Part shown: positions 5,858 through 8,032 of the stretch, piece by piece
How positions within the stretch are numbered: the stretch's first letter is position 1
How the letters are laid out: every line of letters begins with the position of its first letter
From: Erysipelotrichaceae bacterium
Lineage (GTDB): Bacteria > Bacillota_I > Bacilli_A > RFN20 > CAG-826
Length of the DNA: 8,032 nucleotides
Direction: 5' to 3'
Assembly: GCA_031271635.1 (NCBI GenBank)
Contig: JAISVG010000011.1
Location: forward strand, 1-8,032
Translations under genes and position numbers: made by a program
Notes under the pieces: generated by a model
Database searches by the model: none
Seen by the model: the letters and a program-made list of their open reading frames with translations, nothing else
What the model was told of the DNA's origin: nothing

Positions 5858-5945
5858 TATTATAACCTCCAATAGATGGAAATTTACTTTAGGGTATTAT
5901 GCTAAGAGATCTATCACTTATGTTGTAGACATTCCATAAGGTTTT

Positions 5946-6261
5946 TTAAACGGTAAGTAGGCTCATAATTAATTTTCTTTCGTGTTCATACTCAAGAGTT
6001 TCAAGAATCTCCGCTCTTGCTGCTTTTCTTTGCTTTTTATTCAATGTCTGTGTGATTTTCCATTTCCTATGTCGAACGACAAATATAATATGGTCGATGA
6101 TGCAGAAAATCGCAAAGGCAAGTAATAATGAACCGAAAAGCACAGGTTGTAGTAAAAAAACGACCCTCCAAAACAGAGGCAAAAACCGCAGCGAGAAGGC
6201 CTATAGTAAATACGGAAATAACAATAATCCAGTATGCAAATTTATTTACAATCCCCATCAT
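5946..6261 (-). pseudogene. Frameshifted two-TM small membrane protein (copy 2 of a tandem pair)
   Basis: The start MMGIVNKFAYWIIVISVFTI at 6261 is in one frame. After a run of five T (6181-6185) the sense continues in another frame as LPLFWRVVFLLQPVLFGSLL, then IFCIIDHIIFVVRHRKWK and a basic helix ending ERKLIMSLLTV. Removing one T restores a 104-residue protein with two or three membrane helices and a charged cytoplasmic tail. This repaired product aligns without a gap to the repaired product of the copy just upstream (6258-6583) from the first helix to the tail. The start overlaps the upstream stop as ATGA, the layout of a coupled pair. The function is unknown. A homopolymer sequencing error at the T-run cannot be excluded. 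Confidence 0.7.
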
Positions 6262-6583
6262 CTTTTCTGGCTCTTCATCTTTGTTATTTTAGAGTGCTTA
6301 TTCTCCTTTTCTTTTCGGGCTTCCAGAGGATATTCTTTATTCCATTTTTTAAGTCGAATAACAAATACGATATAATCAATAATACAAAAAATTGGAAGTA
6401 ATAATAACAGGGAGGTTATAGTAACTGATATAAATCCAACTTAATAGTATTGTTAAAGAGTGAGTACAAAGCGTTTAATCCTCAACCAAGCACAAGAAAA
6501 ACGAAAACCAAATAATAAGGTTCTTTAGAAAAAAAGAAATTTGTTCTGATTAATCTTCGTGGTTTTGACTTCTGTTTAAACAT
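6258..6583 (-). pseudogene. Nonsense- and frameshift-damaged two-TM small membrane protein (copy 1 of a tandem pair)
   Basis: The frame opens at 6583 with MFKQKSKPRRLIRTNFFFSK, reads PYYLVFVFLVLG, then meets TGA at 6482-6484 where a TGG would give Trp, continues GLNALYSLFNNTIK, and loses one base near 6438-6444. The frame then resumes with GFISVTITSLLLLPIFCIID, YIVFVIRLKKWN, and a lysine/glutamate-rich tail ending KMKSQKR and TGA. The restored 108-residue protein has 36 residues between PYY and SLLL, exactly as in the neighbouring copy, with the shared core IFCIID-(Y/H)-I-(V/I)-FV. Its start overlaps the end of the preceding remnant by 8 bp (ATGTTTAA). With two lesions it is almost certainly dead. 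Confidence 0.7.
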
Positions 6584-6808
6584 AAAGAATACGATCGTCC
6601 TCTCCAAAAATTATATCCAAGATCCATTCGATTCCAGTATTAAAGACACCTTTTCAATAGTTGCCTTAATCTTGATAAATGCCATTGCTGCAAATCCTTT
6701 AGACAAAGTCTTTAAACTCATTTTACCAGTTTCATCAACTATTCTTGTGAGTCCTCCTTTAAAAATTGCTGCAAAACTGTTTGTGCCTTTTATTATTCCA
6801 ATTCCACT
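6576..6808 (-). pseudogene. Frameshifted remnant, possibly of an LXG-type secreted toxin
   Basis: Two adjacent frames each look coding and join at a GAAAAGG run near 6649-6655. The first gives GIGIIKGTNSFAAIFKGG, then RIVDETGKMSLKTLSKGFAA and MAFIKIKATIE. After the shift comes KGVFNTGIEWILDIIFGEDD and RILYV, then TAA. No start codon is present, and a TAG lies directly 5', so the N-terminal part is lost. A GTNS-x-x-x-x-(F/Y)K-x-G-(L/M)T-K/R stretch followed by MS-x-K-x-x-x-K-(G/M) resembles, from memory, the segment between the LXG domain and the variable toxin end in Bacillota polymorphic toxins. I could not check this. The end overlaps the next (also broken) gene by 8 bp, so it once belonged to the same operon. 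Confidence 0.45.
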
Positions 6809-6839
6809 CTAAAATGGGTACACTTTCAAAGAGAGTCAT

Positions 6840-7415
6840 TTATTCAACAAAATAAACGATCGTACATTCACTGTTTTTGATTTGAGTAATCTTTCCATTT
6901 TGTTTTGTCACGATCCAATCAGCGGATGTGATCTCTAATTCTTTTTTAGTACTATTATCATTAAAATCATAGTATTTGATTGTCGCAGTATTGCCGTCGA
7001 ATTTTAGTTTAATGAAATAATCCGTTGCACTCTTAACTTTCGCAGTATAATATGTTGTCTCGTGTTCACCATAATCATCATTAACATATGTACCGTATTT
7101 TATTGTTGCTCGTTCAGGCACATAATGTTGCACTGTTTTATTGTTACGATAATCATCCTGAAAAGGGTCCATATTCCGAGTATAGTAGAAGATGCCTAAT
7201 TCTTGTGCATTTAGCTCTATATATTCTTGTTCAGTTATTTGCACTTGATCCATGAAGGTAGTGAGGCGGTATGATAAAGCATATCTACCTGTAGAAAAAG
7301 ATATCCTCTGCACGTCAATAAAGTCTTCTTCAGTACTATTATCACAGGCTGTAACGCTAAACATACAAGCCGAAAGTAGTGCTGGTAAAACTAGAAATCT
7401 CGTCAATCTTTTCAT
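6840..7415 (-). CDS. Lipoprotein of unknown function, 191 residues (copy 2)
   Basis: This is a gapless paralogue of the 4570-5145 lipoprotein. The signal peptide MKRLTRFLVLPALLSACMFS leads to the lipobox VTAC (C24). The mature part again carries YFIKLKFDGNTATIKYYD and WIVTKQNGKITQIKN near the end. The divergence between copies is concentrated in the central 50 residues (about 71-120), where copy 2 has QELGIFYYTRNMDPFQDD. C-terminal and signal regions are nearly unchanged, suggesting that the central exposed loops set specificity. The ribosome site GGGGAG (7423-7428) lies 7 nt before the ATG, and the promoter is TGC-TATAAT at 7442-7450. Downstream there is only decayed sequence. The fold and partner are unknown. 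Confidence 0.85.
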   Translation of the reverse strand: MKRLTRFLVLPALLSACMFSVTACDNSTEEDFIDVQRISFSTGRYALSYRLTTFMDQVQITEQEYIELNAQELGIFYYTRNMDPFQDDYRNNKTVQHYVPERATIKYGTYVNDDYGEHETTYYTAKVKSATDYFIKLKFDGNTATIKYYDFNDNSTKKELEITSADWIVTKQNGKITQIKNSECTIVYFVE

Positions 7416-7441
7416 ATAAAATCTCCCCTTTTCATAAACGT

Positions 7442-7450
7442 ATTATAGCA
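7442..7450 (-). promoter_or_regulatory. Extended -10 promoter of lipoprotein copy 2, inside the end of the upstream gene
   Basis: TGC-TATAAT on the minus strand overlaps the last codons (TTG CTA) and the stop codon (TAA) of the 75-residue gene. The lipoprotein can therefore be expressed separately from the two small genes upstream. The same box with the same surroundings occurs before copy 1. Confidence 0.7.
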
Positions 7451-7670
7451 AAAAATCTCTAATTAACAGTCTTACCATCTTTCCTTCTTGATTAATGAAA
7501 GTACTCTCATTTTCTTTTCTTAAAGAGGTCAGTTCATATTCTTTTGGGGCTAGTGGAAGGACTTCTTCAAAGACGACATCTTCTACTACTTCACTAACCT
7601 CTGAAGTTTCTTCTTCTAAAGGGGTGGTTGCTTCTTCTCCTGCGACTTGGTTCTTAATTAGTTTAATCAT
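7443..7670 (-). CDS. Small acidic protein of unknown function, 75 residues
   Basis: A strong ribosome site (AAAGGAG, 7677-7683) stands 6 nt before the ATG at 7670, and the gene overlaps the upstream small gene by 8 bp (ATGATTAA), so translation is coupled. The N-terminus is MIKLIKNQVAGEEATTPLEE. Residues about 12-40 are a Glu/Val/Thr-rich, low-complexity, probably disordered acidic stretch, and the end (KMVRLLIRDFLL) is basic-hydrophobic. There is no signal peptide or recognised domain. The end of this gene forms the promoter of lipoprotein copy 2, and a broken copy of the same end precedes lipoprotein copy 1. The antisense frame over this region is only a shadow of the low-complexity codons. 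Confidence 0.6.
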   Translation of the reverse strand: MIKLIKNQVAGEEATTPLEEETSEVSEVVEDVVFEEVLPLAPKEYELTSLRKENESTFINQEGKMVRLLIRDFLL

Positions 7671-7863
7671 GTTGTGCTCCTTTATTTTTAATGATTATGG
7701 TTTGACTAGTTTTTGGTTCAATCTCTTTTAAAAGATCATCTCTTTTAGCTTTCTGTCTAATTGCCGTATAGATACCCTTCGCCGTAGTAAGAGTTAAAGC
7801 TCCACCACTAAGAAGACCAACTATTAAGGCTTCATCAAAAAGAATTGCTCCTTTAAGCAGCAA
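7663..7863 (-). CDS. Small single-TM protein of unknown function, 66 residues
   Basis: The frame runs from a TTG at 7863 to TAA at 7663. It has one hydrophobic segment (about residues 12-29, ALIVGLLSGGALTLTTAK) followed by a basic cytoplasmic-type tail (AIRQKAKRDDLLKEI) and a polar end. The start is doubtful: no ribosome site precedes the TTG, and the frame stays open upstream to a TAG at 7894-7896 with no ATG. The gene may therefore have lost its original 5' end when the adjacent transposase sequence arrived. It overlaps the 75-residue gene by 8 bp, which supports it being real. No family is recognised. Confidence 0.55.
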   Translation of the reverse strand: MLLKGAILFDEALIVGLLSGGALTLTTAKGIYTAIRQKAKRDDLLKEIEPKTSQTIIIKNKGAQHD

Positions 7864-7889
7864 ATCATTTAAAAGATAAATGGTACTAT

Positions 7890-8032
7890 ATGGCTAATAA
7901 TGAAGTATATGGGAGTCGAAAGATTAAAAAGGCCTTATTTAAAGAAGATGGAACAATTATCTCAAGAAGGAAGATTCGTCAAATTATGAAACGAAATTTC
8001 TTGATTAGTGTCTACACAGAGGCCATTTATAA
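7890..8032 (+). mobile_element. Partial IS3-family transposase (OrfB-like), truncated 5' and running off the right edge
   Basis: The rightward frame from the ATG at 7890 reads MANNEVYGSRKIKKALFKED, then GTIISRRKIRQIMKRNFLIS and VYTEAIY. YGSRKIKKAL followed by ISRRKIRQIMK is the segment that precedes the DDE core in IS3-family OrfB transposases, and VYT-x-x-x-Y continues it. Normally 40 or more residues of helix-turn-helix sequence come before this motif. Here the frame is blocked by a TAA about 36 bp upstream of the ATG, and there is no orfA, so the element is 5'-truncated. The catalytic DDE residues would lie outside the window. It is probably a decayed insertion next to the small-gene cluster. 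Confidence 0.75.

Noticed and set aside
5917..5947. CTTATG-N12-CATAAG followed by GTTTTTT on the plus strand, a terminator-like structure.
   Set aside because: Only a 6-bp AT-rich stem with a 12-nt loop, and no rightward gene ends here. The T-run is on the wrong side for the leftward genes.
6052..6375. Rightward open frame of 107 codons.
   Set aside because: It lies antisense to the two aligned membrane pseudogenes, has no ribosome site, and its composition mirrors theirs.
6482..6484. In-frame TGA in a good reading frame, suggesting that TGA might encode Trp (genetic code 4).
   Set aside because: All Trp codons in intact genes are TGG and the M48 and PH-like genes end naturally at TGA. The same frame also has a second lesion, so a pseudogene explains it better.
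6761..6838. Leftward 26-codon frame starting MTLFESVPILEW directly after the lipoprotein copy 2 stop.
   Set aside because: No ribosome site, ends quickly, and overlaps the better coding frame of the toxin-like remnant; it might at most be its frameshifted 5' piece.
7495..7731. Rightward Ser-rich 78-codon frame.
   Set aside because: Antisense shadow of the Glu-rich 75-residue gene (GAA/GAG read as TTC/CTC, giving Ser/Phe); no ribosome site.

Overview
The window is AT-rich DNA from a bacterium that reads the standard genetic code: tryptophan is TGG in every intact gene, and several genes end in TGA. Purine-rich ribosome sites (GGAGG, AAAGGAG), lipobox signal peptides, an SmtB/CzrA-type ArsR repressor and an IS3 transposase piece point to a low-GC Gram-positive lineage (Bacillota, possibly an Erysipelotrichia- or Acholeplasma-like branch). 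No marker gene fixes the species, and no rRNA, tRNA, CRISPR array or origin was seen.

Left part (1-3427, minus strand). A metal-responsive ArsR repressor (172-474) overlaps the start of a membrane protein that runs off the left edge, possibly a metal exporter. The repressor's promoter contains a clear SmtB/CzrA-type operator between the -35 and -10 boxes. Next come an unrecognised one-TM cytoplasmic-tail protein (528-1316) and a large membrane M48 zinc metallopeptidase with C-terminal TPR-like helices (1385-3427). The ArsR gene and the 528-1316 gene both have a -10 box exactly 6 nt before the ATG and no ribosome site, so both mRNAs look leaderless.

Middle (3428-5145). A divergent promoter region leads right to a small unknown protein (3548-3973). 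This meets, tail to tail with 2 bp between them, a membrane protein with a bacterial PH-like domain (3976-4524). Behind that is a 191-residue lipoprotein (4570-5145).

Right part (5146-8032), minus strand except for the last piece. A second membrane/PH-like protein (5333-5782) and a 12-codon ORF are followed by a decayed stretch (about 5946-6808). It holds two tandem, related, frameshifted two-TM pseudogenes and a frameshifted remnant that may be the middle/end of an LXG-type toxin. A second lipoprotein (6840-7415) is about two-thirds identical to the first and shares its promoter and the tail of the gene upstream. Two small coupled genes (7443-7670, 7663-7863) and the truncated 5' side of an IS3-type transposase (7890-8032, plus strand) close the window.

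The right half reads as an accessory locus built by duplication and decay: lipoprotein duplicates, duplicated membrane proteins, a toxin-like remnant and a mobile-element fragment. My best guess, unproven, is a degrading toxin/immunity cluster of the type VII secretion (LXG) kind, in which orphan lipoprotein and membrane immunity genes outlive the toxin. The left half looks like ordinary chromosome: metal homeostasis and membrane protein quality control.
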